Of a stretch of 64,000 nucleotides of DNA, positions 43,587-51,315 are shown one piece after another; within the stretch, counting starts at the first letter, position 1; each line of letters opens with the position of its first letter. Below the pieces are notes generated by a model. It did not search any database, had not been told where the DNA came from, and saw nothing but the letters and a program-made list of their open reading frames with translations. The stretch lies in assembly GCA_018262985.1 (NCBI GenBank), contig JADFDI010000001.1, positions 248,001-312,000 of the forward strand, in the 5' to 3' direction. The position numbers were made by a program, and so were the translations under genes. The DNA comes from Spirochaetota bacterium (GTDB taxonomy: Bacteria; Spirochaetota; Spirochaetia; Treponematales; UBA12059).

Positions 43587-44741
43587 TCAGGGAAGCATCT
43601 CGAAACGACCGTCGCGGACCACGGAAAGCCGGTAGGGACGGTCGCAATCCCCGTACGGGTCGAAGCGGAAGGGGCTTTGCAGGGTGAACGGCTCTTCCAG
43701 CGAAAGGAGCGCCGCCTTGATGGCCGGGCCGTCCAATCCGCGCGCGTTTTCCAGGGCCTGGGCCATGATGCGCATGGCCTCGTAGCCGTACTCGGCGCCG
43801 AAGTCCGCCTCCTCGCCGTAGCGCGCGCGGAAGGCCTCGCGGAAGGCCCGGTTCGCCTCTCCGGGATGGTCGGGATCGAGGCCGCTGACGGCCACCACGC
43901 CCTCGACCGAGCGACCTCCGAAGGCGAGCAGGTCGTCGGTGCGGCCCCAGAGCGGGATCAGGACGAGGGGCGACGCGCCCGCTCCGGCCAAAGCCTGGCA
44001 GATGTTCGCGACGTCCCAGGCCGAGGCCGAGAGGAGGATCGCGTCCGGATCTCCGGCCATCAGGGATTCGGCGACCGCGGAGTAGTCGGTGTCCGACCCG
44101 GTCGGGAAGCCGAGGCCGCCCAGGATCGACCCGCCGCCCGCGCGGAAGGTCTCCTCGAAGCGTTCCTTCATGGGAATCGAGTACGAGCGGTTGGTGAGCT
44201 CCCAGGCCACCGCGGCCCGTCGCCTGCCCGAGGCCAGGGCGTGGAGCGCCAGATCCCGGCCTTGCAAATCGCTGGAGGCCACGATGCGGAAGAAATAGTC
44301 GTCCTTGCCCGAGTGCTCGGGCGCGGATACGGTCGGACTCAGCAGGGGAACGCGCTTCTCGGTGGCGAAAGCCGCCGTCAGGACGCCGGTCTTGCTGGCC
44401 ATGTGGCCCACGAGGCAGACGACGTCGGCGTCGACGAGGAAGCGGTCCGCCTCGAGCGCGGTTTCGGGCGAATCGCCGTCGTCGCGCACCAGGAGCTCGA
44501 TCGGGCGTCCGCGGACGCCTCCGGCCGCGTTGATCTCGGCGGCGGCCAGCTCGATGCCGTTGCGGCCCATGACCCCGAGCCGGCCGCTGAGCCCCGTCAG
44601 GCCCACCGGCACGCCGACCAGGATCGGCTCGCGCGCGCACGCGGCGAGACCCAGCGCCACGCACAACAGGAGCCCGCCCGGGCGGGCGATCCGCTTCGGT
44701 GCCGGAGAAAGGTCCGTTCGCCGGTCGTCATGCTTGCCCAT
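43587..44741 (-). CDS. Periplasmic branched-chain-amino-acid-type substrate-binding lipoprotein
   Basis: 384 residues; a lipobox LAAC with Cys35 anchors it. The mature part is a type 1 periplasmic-binding (Peripla_BP_6, LivJ-like) protein: VGVPVGLTGLSGRLGVMGRN, GIELAAAEINAAGGVRGRPI, VCLVGHMASKTGVLTAAF, VPLLSPTVSAPE and FGAEYGYEAMRIMAQALEN. No ABC permease or ATPase genes are near, and the next gene is a sensor kinase, so it is more likely a sensory ligand-binding partner than a transport component. Ligand unknown, probably an amino acid or small amide. GGAGGGAG lies before the ATG. Confidence 0.9.
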   Translation of the reverse strand: MGKHDDRRTDLSPAPKRIARPGGLLLCVALGLAACAREPILVGVPVGLTGLSGRLGVMGRNGIELAAAEINAAGGVRGRPIELLVRDDGDSPETALEADRFLVDADVVCLVGHMASKTGVLTAAFATEKRVPLLSPTVSAPEHSGKDDYFFRIVASSDLQGRDLALHALASGRRRAAVAWELTNRSYSIPMKERFEETFRAGGGSILGGLGFPTGSDTDYSAVAESLMAGDPDAILLSASAWDVANICQALAGAGASPLVLIPLWGRTDDLLAFGGRSVEGVVAVSGLDPDHPGEANRAFREAFRARYGEEADFGAEYGYEAMRIMAQALENARGLDGPAIKAALLSLEEPFTLQSPFRFDPYGDCDRPYRLSVVRDGRFEMLP

Positions 44742-44766
44742 CGTTCACTCCCTCCGCCCGCCTGCT

Positions 44767-44795
44767 ACGATAGGCGGAAAGCGGCGGCGGCGCAA
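44767..44795 (-). promoter_or_regulatory. Promoter of the binding-protein/kinase operon
   Basis: Minus strand: TTGCGC (44790-44795), 17 bases, TATCGT (44767-44772), with a leader of about 20 bases containing GGAGGGAG. Confidence 0.5.
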
Positions 44796-44839
44796 GTTGA
44801 CCGGAACCGTACCGGGCCTGTCCGCGCGGGGACGGCCTG

Positions 44840-45044
44840 GGAGCCTGTCGGGCTTGTGAGCGCCGATATGCCATGACCGGTGGGTGAATGGTTTGTCGGA
44901 CGGCTTTTCGACGGAGAGGGGCGCCCCTCGGCATAAAATCGGCTCGTCAATCGGGCCGTACGGGAAGTATGGCCCTCAATCCTCCCCGGTTTTCTGCTCG
45001 AGGTTCGCTGTCTCTCCGTCGAAACCCCAAGCCCGACAGGCTCC
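44840..45044. mobile_element. MITE-like 205-base element with 17-bp terminal inverted repeats
   Basis: GGAGCCTGTCGGGCTTG at 44840-44856 is repeated exactly in reverse complement at 45028-45044. A second, inner inverted repeat TTTCGACGGAGAG (44906-44918) pairs with 45012-45024, and a 14-bp palindrome GAGGGGCGCCCCTC lies at 44915-44928. No ORF fills the element. The right end touches the stop codon of the EAL gene. It may instead be a large structured 3' element or a REP-type repeat. I see no clear target duplication. Confidence 0.5.
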
Positions 45045-46555
45045 TAGCAGAAGCGGTAGCGCATTCCCCGTTCGCGCAGCTTCGCGACGAAGGTCTCGTA
45101 TTCCGCGGCGTTCAAGGGTTTGGCGATCAGGAAGCCCTGGAAGCCGCGGCAACCCATGTCCCAGAGCGAGCGGAGCGACTCGGCCCGCTCGACGCCCTCG
45201 GCCACCAGGTCGAGCTCGAGCCCCCGGGCGATGCCCACCAGCGAGCGGACGATGATGCGGTCGTGCCGGTTGCGGTCGAGGTTCTCGACGAAGAGCCGGT
45301 CGATCTTGATCTCGTTGAGCGGGAAGCGGTGGAGGTGCGAGAGGCTCGAGTACCCGGTGCCGAAGTCGTCCACCGATACGCGGATGCCCGCCGCCGCGAA
45401 GCGCTCGAGTATGCGCGCCGCCGCGTCCGGATCCTCGAAGAGGCTGGTCTCGGTCAGCTCGACCACGAGGCGCGACGGGTCGAAGCCGACCATGCGCACG
45501 AGGCCTTCCAGCGTCTCGATGGTGTCCTCGTTGCGGAACTGGCGCGCCGAGAGGTTGAGCGAGAGCCCCGTCTCGGCCAGCGGGCCGTCCTTCCATTCCG
45601 CGAGCTTGCGCGCCACCTGGTAGATCAGCCACTTGCCGATGGGCTGGATGAGTCCGGTCTCCTCGGCCAGGGGTATGAAGAGCGAAGGCAGGAGCTGTCC
45701 GCGGCCCGGGTGGTTCCAGCGTATCAGGGCCTCGGCCTCGACGCGTTCGACCACGAGCTCGTCGCCCTCGAGGGCGCTCGCGAAGAGCTTGGGCTGGTAG
45801 CGCAGGCTGAACTGCTCGCCGATGTCACGGATGGCGGCGCTTTCTATGGCGCGGATGATGTCGTTCTGGAGCTCGAGCCGCTCGATGGCCCGCTCGAGGT
45901 GCTCGTCCTTGAACAGGACGAAGGCCTCGCGGCGCTCGGCGGCCAGGCCCACCGCGATGTCCGCGCGGTGGAGCAGTTCCGACCTGTCGTCGGCGTGCTC
46001 GGGCCAGTAGGCCGCTCCCGCGGACACTTGCAGGGCGATCTTGAAGCCGGCGAACACGTGGGGCTCCGCCAGGCTCGAAAGGAGCTTCTTGAGGAAGGCG
46101 AGCAGGGGCTTCCCTTTCAGCGAAGGCAGCAGGAGGACGAACTCGTGCTCGCGGGTGTGGAAGACCCGGTCCTCCGCGCGGAGCAGGGTCTGGACCCGGC
46201 AGCCGGTCTGGTAGAGCAGCCACTCGGTGATGCTGGTGCGGAGCGTTTTCCGGACCGTGGCGTAGTTCGGGCCGAGCTGGACGATGAGGACGGCGAAGCC
46301 GGCTTCCGGATCGCGCGTCTCGATCCAGCGCTCGAGCTCGCTCTCGAGGCGGAAGTGCGTGGGCAGTCCGCTCTGGGGCTGGAGCGAGAGCTTGCGCTCC
46401 AGCGCGTCCACGCGCGTTCGGAGGCGTTCGTTCTCGTCCTTCAGCTTGAGCATTTCCGCCGGTCCGGTCGGAACCTCGGGAAGCTCGGGGCCGAAGGCGT
46501 CCGGTCCGGGCGTCGCGGCGACGGCCGCTTCGCCTTTCACGTGCAGTTTTTCCAT
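45044..46555 (-). CDS. Cyclic-di-GMP phosphodiesterase, degenerate GGDEF plus EAL
   Basis: 503 residues, cytoplasmic. A short coiled coil near residue 35-60 precedes a GGDEF-type domain whose signature reads REHEF (HTREHEFVLLLPS), so it should not make c-di-GMP. The EAL domain looks intact: EALIRWNHP, LNLSARQF, VELTETSLFED, VDDFGTGYSSLS, KIDRLFVENL, VAEGVER and the closing QGFLIAKPL. It therefore probably degrades c-di-GMP, with the GGDEF-like part regulating it. CGGAG lies five bases before the ATG at 46555. A candidate promoter (TTGGAA-18-TATCCT) lies about 130 bases upstream. The gene ends inside the inverted repeat of the MITE-like element. Confidence 0.9.
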   Translation of the reverse strand: MEKLHVKGEAAVAATPGPDAFGPELPEVPTGPAEMLKLKDENERLRTRVDALERKLSLQPQSGLPTHFRLESELERWIETRDPEAGFAVLIVQLGPNYATVRKTLRTSITEWLLYQTGCRVQTLLRAEDRVFHTREHEFVLLLPSLKGKPLLAFLKKLLSSLAEPHVFAGFKIALQVSAGAAYWPEHADDRSELLHRADIAVGLAAERREAFVLFKDEHLERAIERLELQNDIIRAIESAAIRDIGEQFSLRYQPKLFASALEGDELVVERVEAEALIRWNHPGRGQLLPSLFIPLAEETGLIQPIGKWLIYQVARKLAEWKDGPLAETGLSLNLSARQFRNEDTIETLEGLVRMVGFDPSRLVVELTETSLFEDPDAAARILERFAAAGIRVSVDDFGTGYSSLSHLHRFPLNEIKIDRLFVENLDRNRHDRIIVRSLVGIARGLELDLVAEGVERAESLRSLWDMGCRGFQGFLIAKPLNAAEYETFVAKLRERGMRYRFC

Positions 46556-46810
46556 AAACTCCGCTCTGTCTTTCGTCAGGCTCAGCGGCTCCGTCCATGG
46601 GGCCGCGCGCGAGACCCGATGCTCAATCGGCGCTGTTTCGGGCGGCGGGTACTTTTCGTGCTTCTTCTCTCGAATCAGAAGGATACGGTACGTTGGTTGG
46701 AATTTCCAATTTACCGGGGCAAATTCCACCGCGGAGGACCGGCCGCCGCCCGATCGCTTCCCTCCGTCGCGGGACGGGGAGGGTAGCCTGCGCGCCGCCG
46801 GGTTTCAAGC

Positions 46811-46816
46811 TATATT
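46811..46816 (+). promoter_or_regulatory. -10 element of truA (leaderless)
   Basis: TATATT ends seven bases before the ATG at 46824; no ribosome-binding sequence and no clear -35. The gap 46556-46823 also holds a TTGGAA-T-TTCCAA inverted repeat at 46697-46709. Confidence 0.45.
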
Positions 46817-46823
46817 CCATTCC

Positions 46824-47606
46824 ATGCGCGAAAACGGCTCGATCGAAGGTCCGGACCCCCGCTCGGAGGTCGGCCGCGTACTCAAGTTGGTCGTCGCCTA
46901 CGACGGCACCGATTTCAAGGGCTGGCAGCGCTTGCCCGGCAAGGCGCGCACCGTGCAGGGCTTCCTCGAGGCGGCGCTGGGCCGCGTCCTGGGCGAAGCG
47001 GTCGAGGCGTCCGGCGCCGGCCGTACCGACGCGGGCGTGCACGCGGAGGGCCAGGCGGCCTCCGTTCCGACGCGGAGCGGCAAGTCGACGGAGCGCATCC
47101 TCCGCTCGCTCGACGGCGACCTGCCCCCCGATCTCGCCGTGCTCTCGGCGGAGGACGCCGAGCCGCGCTTCCACGCCCGCTACCGCGCGACGGGCAAGCT
47201 CTACCGGTATCGCCTGCAGGTCGGCGCTCGGCCGGACCCCTTCGCCGCCCGGTACGCGCTGCGCGTCACCGACGCGCTGGACCTCGGCGCCATGCGCTCC
47301 GTCGCGGCCGCGCTGGTCGGCCGCCGCGATTTTTCCGCCCTCACCAACGCCCGGGGCGACAAGAGCGCCGTGCGCGAGCTCCGCGCCGTCCGCGTGGTCG
47401 AGCGCGCGGACTTCCTCGACCTCGAGTTCGAGGGCGACGGCTTCCTGCGGAACCAGGCGCGCATCATGGCGGGCGTCCTGCTCGAAGCGGGGCGCGGCCG
47501 GATCGACGCCGCCGGCGTCGTGGCCCTGCTGGCGGAGGGGCTGCGCGCCAAGGCACCCGGCGCGCTCGAGGCGAAGGGGCTCTGCCTGGTGAAGGTGTTC
47601 TACTGA
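46824..47606 (+). CDS. truA: tRNA pseudouridine synthase A
   Basis: 260 residues; converts uridines 38-40 of tRNA anticodon arms to pseudouridine. The catalytic Asp69 is in SGAGRTDAGVHAEGQ, preceded by VVAYDGTDFKGWQ and followed by FHARYRATGKLYRYRL, DFSALTNARGD and GDGFLRNQARIMAGVLLEAG, all standard TruA signatures. The longer open frame back to 46284 is antisense to the EAL gene. The start at 46824 follows a TATATT -10 at leaderless distance and no Shine-Dalgarno sequence. Convergent with the thioredoxin gene, 40 bases away. Confidence 0.95.
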   Translation: MRENGSIEGPDPRSEVGRVLKLVVAYDGTDFKGWQRLPGKARTVQGFLEAALGRVLGEAVEASGAGRTDAGVHAEGQAASVPTRSGKSTERILRSLDGDLPPDLAVLSAEDAEPRFHARYRATGKLYRYRLQVGARPDPFAARYALRVTDALDLGAMRSVAAALVGRRDFSALTNARGDKSAVRELRAVRVVERADFLDLEFEGDGFLRNQARIMAGVLLEAGRGRIDAAGVVALLAEGLRAKAPGALEAKGLCLVKVFY

Positions 47607-47646
47607 GCGAAGGGAGGGCGGACGAGGCGGCTCGGATCAGCCGCCT

Positions 47647-47979
47647 TCAAAGCGAGGGCGCGTCCGCCGGCCAGGCCTTGCGGAGCTCCGCCTCGATGCG
47701 CTCGCGGGGGTAGGCGCCGGTGAGTCGCGCGAGCTCGCGGCCCTTCCAGAACAAGGCCAGCGTGGGCACGCCCGAGACCTCGTGGGCGCCGGCCACCTGG
47801 GGTTTGCGGTCGATGTCGACCTTGACCACGAGCAGGGATCCCTTGTGGGCGCGGGCGAGCGATTCGACCACGGGCGAGACTATCTTGCAGGGACCGCACC
47901 ATTCGGCGTAGAAGTCGGCGAGCACCGGCCGTTCGGCGCTCTTGATCAGTTCTTCGAAGGATGCGGGTAGGCTGGCCAT
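47647..47979 (-). CDS. Thioredoxin
   Basis: 110 residues, a normal-length cytoplasmic thioredoxin that reduces protein disulfides. The active site is AEWCGPCK (Cys28, Cys31), followed by VKVDIDRKPQVAGAHEVSGV and PTLALFWKG with the cis-Pro. The ATG at 47979 is seven bases after a TATCTT -10 and lacks a ribosome site, so a leaderless mRNA is likely. Its -35 is fused to the end of the terminator of the upstream gene. No thioredoxin reductase is in the window. Confidence 0.95.
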   Translation of the reverse strand: MASLPASFEELIKSAERPVLADFYAEWCGPCKIVSPVVESLARAHKGSLLVVKVDIDRKPQVAGAHEVSGVPTLALFWKGRELARLTGAYPRERIEAELRKAWPADAPSL

Positions 47980-47986
47980 GGGCTGG

Positions 47987-48016
47987 AAGATACCGACGCG
48001 GGCCGGCGAACGGAAA
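47987..48016 (-). promoter_or_regulatory. Leaderless promoter of the thioredoxin gene
   Basis: Minus strand: TTTCCG (48011-48016), 18 bases, TATCTT (47987-47992), seven bases, ATG 47979. The first T's of the -35 are the U-run of the preceding terminator. Confidence 0.5.
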
Positions 48017-48055
48017 GGGCCGGAGCCCGAAGCGCTCGGCTTCGGACTCCGGCCC
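48014..48055 (-). terminator. Terminator of the small secreted protein gene
   Basis: A 16-bp stem with one mismatch (48017-48032 with 48040-48055) and a seven-base loop, followed on the minus strand by TTTCC. Confidence 0.6.
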
Positions 48056-48083
48056 CGATCGGACCGGGTTTGCCGCGAAGGGC

Positions 48084-48530
48084 TTACCAGCGGCCGCCGC
48101 GACCTCCGCGACCGCCCATCATGCCGCCGTAGGGCATGGCGCCGTAGGAACCGCGACCCTGGAACTGGGTGGCCAGGTCGAAGGTCTTCGAGCCGACCGT
48201 GATCTTGGTGGCCGCGAAGATCGGGCGGGTCTGGCCGGCCGGAGCCGGGTACTCGGAACCCTCCACCTTGAGGGTGGCGCCGACCTTGATTTCCTCGATG
48301 TAGGCGGTGCGGAAGAAGCCCGGGAAGTGGAGGATGTAGGTGACGTCCTTCACCACGAGGGCGGCCACGCCGTCCACGATCTGCAGCTTGCCCTCGAGGG
48401 TCTTCACCGCGGGGGCGGCGGGGGCGGCGTAGGGATAGCCGCGGCCCATCATGGGGGCGAAGCCCTGGGCGGATACGATGCCGACGAGGGCGGCAAGGCC
48501 GATGATCGCGAAAACGATGCGCTTCTGCAT
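48084..48530 (-). CDS. Small secreted protein, Gly/Met/Arg-rich C-terminus
   Basis: 148 residues with a signal peptide (cleavage near VSAQG, residue 21). The mature protein has an OB-like beta region (TLEGKLQIVDGVAALVVKDV, TLKVEGSEYPAP, then ITVGSKTFDLAT) between a Pro/Ala/Tyr/Met-rich N-terminus and a Gly/Arg-rich tail (GGMMGGRGGRGGRW). I recognise no named family. It is probably periplasmic, and the tail may bind nucleic acid, metal or surfaces. The ATG at 48530 has AAGGAG seven bases upstream. A second strong site, AGGAGGTGA at about 48574-48582, is not followed by a usable start. Confidence 0.78.
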   Translation of the reverse strand: MQKRIVFAIIGLAALVGIVSAQGFAPMMGRGYPYAAPAAPAVKTLEGKLQIVDGVAALVVKDVTYILHFPGFFRTAYIEEIKVGATLKVEGSEYPAPAGQTRPIFAATKITVGSKTFDLATQFQGRGSYGAMPYGGMMGGRGGRGGRW

Positions 48531-48739
48531 GGCGAACTCCTTGAAGGTTCTGTTCCGGCGATTCTCGTTCGCCGTCACCTCCTATATTGCAATCCCCGTG
48601 CCAAGGCTCCCGATCTGTGAGATTTTTCTTCGTTTTGTCTCGGGAATCTTGGCGACGCAGCAAATAAATATCTAATAAGGACTTAAATCCACGGCACGGG
48701 GGCGATGGCGCTTCCGGTTCCTTGTCTCGATCATTTTTC

Positions 48740-48790
48740 TCCTCCTTCTTCCCTATCCGCACTGCGCCTCTGCGTCTCGGCGGGTCTCTT
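48740..48790. repeat. Dispersed-repeat relative, minus-strand arm
   Basis: On the minus strand this reads CCGAGACGCAGAGGCGCAG followed by a purine tract, closely resembling the CCACGGAGACACGGAGGCAC unit at 53.7 kb. It lies in the leader-free gap upstream of lplA, which otherwise holds AT-richer, pyrimidine-rich sequence and no gene. Confidence 0.4.
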
Positions 48791-48842
48791 TTCGTTTCAT
48801 CCCTGCGCATTATTTTCCCGTCCTGCCCACATCGTGCGCTTT

Positions 48843-48871
48843 TTGCCTTTCGCGGCTCCGGTCCGTATCTT
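48843..48871 (+). promoter_or_regulatory. Promoter of the lipoate ligase gene
   Basis: TTGCCT (48843-48848), 17 bases, TATCTT (48866-48871), ten bases before ATG 48882; no Shine-Dalgarno site. Confidence 0.5.
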
Positions 48872-48881
48872 AATGCCTGAC

Positions 48882-49766
48882 ATGATTACTAAGCTATCCC
48901 GGTCGCCCTGGCGCGACCCGGCCGTCAACCTCGCCCTCGAGGAAGGACTCCTCGAACGCGCGACCCCGGGCGGGCTCCGGCTGCATCTCTACATCAACGA
49001 GCCCAGTGTCGTGTTCGGACGAAACCAGAATCCCTGGGCCGAGAGCTCGGGCGTCCTGCCCGAGTTCCGCCGCGTTTCGGGGGGCGGGGCGGTGGTCCAC
49101 GGTCCAGGCTGCCTCTGTTGGTCCTTCGTCGGGTCGCGAGGGCGCTTCGATCTTCCGGAAGCCCTCGACTTCGTGAAGTCCGCCTGCGCGCGCCTCGGCG
49201 TCGAGTGCGCCGCGGACGACCGGGGCGCCCTCTTCGCGGACGGCCGCAAGCTTTCAGGCAGCGCGCGCGCGTTCCGGGGCGGCGCCGCGCTGGTCCACGG
49301 CACCCTGCTCGTCGAGGCGGACGCCGCCGCGCTCGAGTCCGCGCTCGAACCCCGCGCGGAGCCCGCCTGGTCGAAGGCCCTGCCCTCGAAGCGCGCGCGC
49401 GTCGGGACCCTCGCCGACCTGGCGCCCGGGCTTGCGATGGAGGACGCGGTCGAGGCCTTCCGCGCGGAAGCGGCGGCGCGCTTCGGGGGCGGCGCCTGGG
49501 AAGCGCCGCCCGAGGATCCGGAACTCGCCCGTCGCGTCGCGCGCCACCGGAGCCGCGAGTGGGTCTACGACCGCACGCCGCCCTTCGCGGTCCGCTCCGG
49601 CGACCTTTCCTTCCGCGTGGAGGAAGGCCTCGTCGCGGCCATCGAGGCCGAACCGGGAAAGCGGATACCGCCCGGGGCCTTCGCGGTCCTGGGCCGGCCC
49701 TTCGACCCCTCTCGGGTCGCCGCGCCGCGCGGCGACGCGGCGCCCCTTTCGCGCCGTACCGCATGA
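48882..49766 (+). CDS. lplA: Lipoate--protein ligase A
   Basis: 294 residues. The enzyme activates free lipoate with ATP and attaches it to a lysine of lipoyl domains. Signature motifs are NLALEEGLLE, EPSVVFGRNQNPW, RRVSGGGAVVHGPG (adenylate loop) and FADGRKLSGSA with the catalytic Lys123, then HGTLLVEAD. The PDH genes directly downstream encode its likely substrate, the E2 lipoyl domain. The ATG at 48882 is chosen because the promoter's -10 ends ten bases earlier; the ATG at 48873 is also possible. The first gene of the cluster. Confidence 0.92.
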   Translation: MITKLSRSPWRDPAVNLALEEGLLERATPGGLRLHLYINEPSVVFGRNQNPWAESSGVLPEFRRVSGGGAVVHGPGCLCWSFVGSRGRFDLPEALDFVKSACARLGVECAADDRGALFADGRKLSGSARAFRGGAALVHGTLLVEADAAALESALEPRAEPAWSKALPSKRARVGTLADLAPGLAMEDAVEAFRAEAAARFGGGAWEAPPEDPELARRVARHRSREWVYDRTPPFAVRSGDLSFRVEEGLVAAIEAEPGKRIPPGAFAVLGRPFDPSRVAAPRGDAAPLSRRTA

Positions 49767-49784
49767 AAATCTTTGGAGGAAACG

Positions 49785-50261
49785 ATGGAATCGGATGAAG
49801 CGGTCGCCTTCGACGGATTGATGGAACGCGTCGCGGATCTTCTCGAAGTCGCGCGCGTCGCCTTGCTGTCCACCGTGGACGCAAGCGGGCGGCCCCGCGC
49901 GCGCTGGATGACGCCCGTCACCCTGCCGGGCCTTCCCGGCCGCATTTTCTCGGTGAGCTCGCCCAAATTCGACAAGGTCGCGGAGATCGCGGCCAACCCG
50001 GCCGTGTCCTGGTCCGTCCAGACGGCGGGCCTCGACGTCGTGGCCGAGGCCCGCGGCGACGCCTGGGCGGTCGACGACCAGAAGCTCAAGGCCGGGGTGC
50101 TGGAAGCCATCGGCCCCCGCCTCGAGGCGTTCTGGCACGCCAACCCGAACCCGCGCGACCTCGTGGTCCTCGAGACCGAGGTCGACGAAATCGTCCTTTC
50201 GTACACCCTCAAAGGAAGGACCCTGCGCGCCGCGCGGAAGGAGGAAGTCCGTGGCCGATAA
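49785..50261 (+). CDS. Pyridoxamine 5'-phosphate oxidase-fold protein
   Basis: 158 residues with the split beta-barrel of the PNPOx/general stress protein 26 group: VALLSTVDASGRPRARWMTP, IFSVSSPKFDKVAEIAANPA, VSWSVQT and FWHANPNPRDLVVLETEVDE. Members bind FMN, F420 or haem, but true PNP oxidase residues are not evident. GGAGGA lies five bases before the ATG at 49785, which sits 18 bases after lplA; its 3' end overlaps the E1alpha start by 11 bases. Tight packing in the PDH operon suggests a linked redox or cofactor role, which is inference. Confidence 0.85.
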   Translation: MESDEAVAFDGLMERVADLLEVARVALLSTVDASGRPRARWMTPVTLPGLPGRIFSVSSPKFDKVAEIAANPAVSWSVQTAGLDVVAEARGDAWAVDDQKLKAGVLEAIGPRLEAFWHANPNPRDLVVLETEVDEIVLSYTLKGRTLRAARKEEVRGR

Positions 50262-51315
50262 GACGTACCCGAAACCCTCCGCTCCGGCCCCGGGCGCCGG
50301 CCCGGGCCGGCTCGGCGGCCTCGACAAGGCCGAGCTCCTCGACCTGCTCCGCCGCATGCAGCTCATCCGCTCCTTCGAGGAGCGCGCGGGCCAGATGTAC
50401 GGCCTCCGCAAGATCGGCGGTTTCTGCCACCTCTACAACGGGCAGGAGGCCGTCGGCGTCGGCGCCGTCTCGGCGCTCGACCTCGAGGCCGACTACGTCC
50501 TGACCGGCTACCGCGACCACGGCCACGCCCTGGCCTGCGGCATGGACCCGAAGGCCATCATGGCCGAGCTCTTCGGCAAGGCGAACGGCTCGAGCCGCGG
50601 CAAGGGCGGCTCCATGCACCTGTTCGACGCTTCCCGGCACTTCCTCGGCGGCAACGGCATCGTCGGCGCGCAGATCCCCGTGGCCACGGGCGTCGCCTTC
50701 GCGCAGGCCTACCGGGGCCGCGCCTCCGGCGAGGGAGCGAAGCCCACGGGCGCCACGCTCTGCTTCTTCGGCGACGGCGCCATCCATCAGGGCGCCTTCC
50801 ACGAGTCGCTCAACCTGGCCCGCATCTGGAAGCTGCCGGCGGTCTACGTCGTCGAGAACAACCAGTGGGGCATGGGCACCAGCTGGAAGCGCGTCAGCTC
50901 GCTCGAGGAGTTCCACCGCATGGCGGACGGCTACGGCATGGTCGGCGTCGACGTCGACGGCATGGACGTCCTCGCCGTGCGCGAGGTCGTGGCCGCGGCC
51001 CGCGCGCGCGCCCTCGACGAGGGCATCCCGACCCTGATCGAGGCCGAAACCTACCGCTACAAGGGGCATTCGATGAGCGACCCGCAGAAGTACCGCTCGC
51101 GCGAGGAGGTGGACGAGTACCGCTCGCGCGACCCCATCCTCGTCCTCAAGGACCGCATGGCCGCTGCCGGCCTCGTCACGGAAACCGAATGGGAGGCGAT
51201 GGTCAAGGAGACCGACGCCCTGGTCGACGAGTCGGTCGCCTTCGCCGAGGCGGGTCCCGAGCCCGCCCCCGGCGCCCTCTACGAGGACGTCTACGCCACG
51301 GAGCTCGCCCTATGA
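50251..51315 (+). CDS. pdhA: Pyruvate dehydrogenase E1 component, alpha subunit
   Basis: 354 residues. Binds thiamine diphosphate and Mg2+ and decarboxylates pyruvate together with E1beta. Key motifs are GFCHLYNGQEAVGVG, GYRDHGHALACG, GKGGSMHLF, the TPP motif GDGAIHQGAFHESLNLARIW and its ending VENNQWGMGTS, and the phosphorylation-loop equivalent RYKGHSMSDPQKYRSREE. GTG 50251 follows GGAAGGAGGAAG and overlaps the preceding gene. The stop overlaps the E1beta start (ATGA). Neighbours E1beta and E2 support pyruvate rather than acetoin or branched-chain 2-oxo acids, though acetoin dehydrogenase cannot be fully excluded. Confidence 0.93.
   Translation: MADKTYPKPSAPAPGAGPGRLGGLDKAELLDLLRRMQLIRSFEERAGQMYGLRKIGGFCHLYNGQEAVGVGAVSALDLEADYVLTGYRDHGHALACGMDPKAIMAELFGKANGSSRGKGGSMHLFDASRHFLGGNGIVGAQIPVATGVAFAQAYRGRASGEGAKPTGATLCFFGDGAIHQGAFHESLNLARIWKLPAVYVVENNQWGMGTSWKRVSSLEEFHRMADGYGMVGVDVDGMDVLAVREVVAAARARALDEGIPTLIEAETYRYKGHSMSDPQKYRSREEVDEYRSRDPILVLKDRMAAAGLVTETEWEAMVKETDALVDESVAFAEAGPEPAPGALYEDVYATELAL

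Noticed and set aside
45044-46555. A diguanylate cyclase call for the EAL protein
   Set aside because: The GGDEF signature reads REHEF, so only the phosphodiesterase domain is likely to be active.
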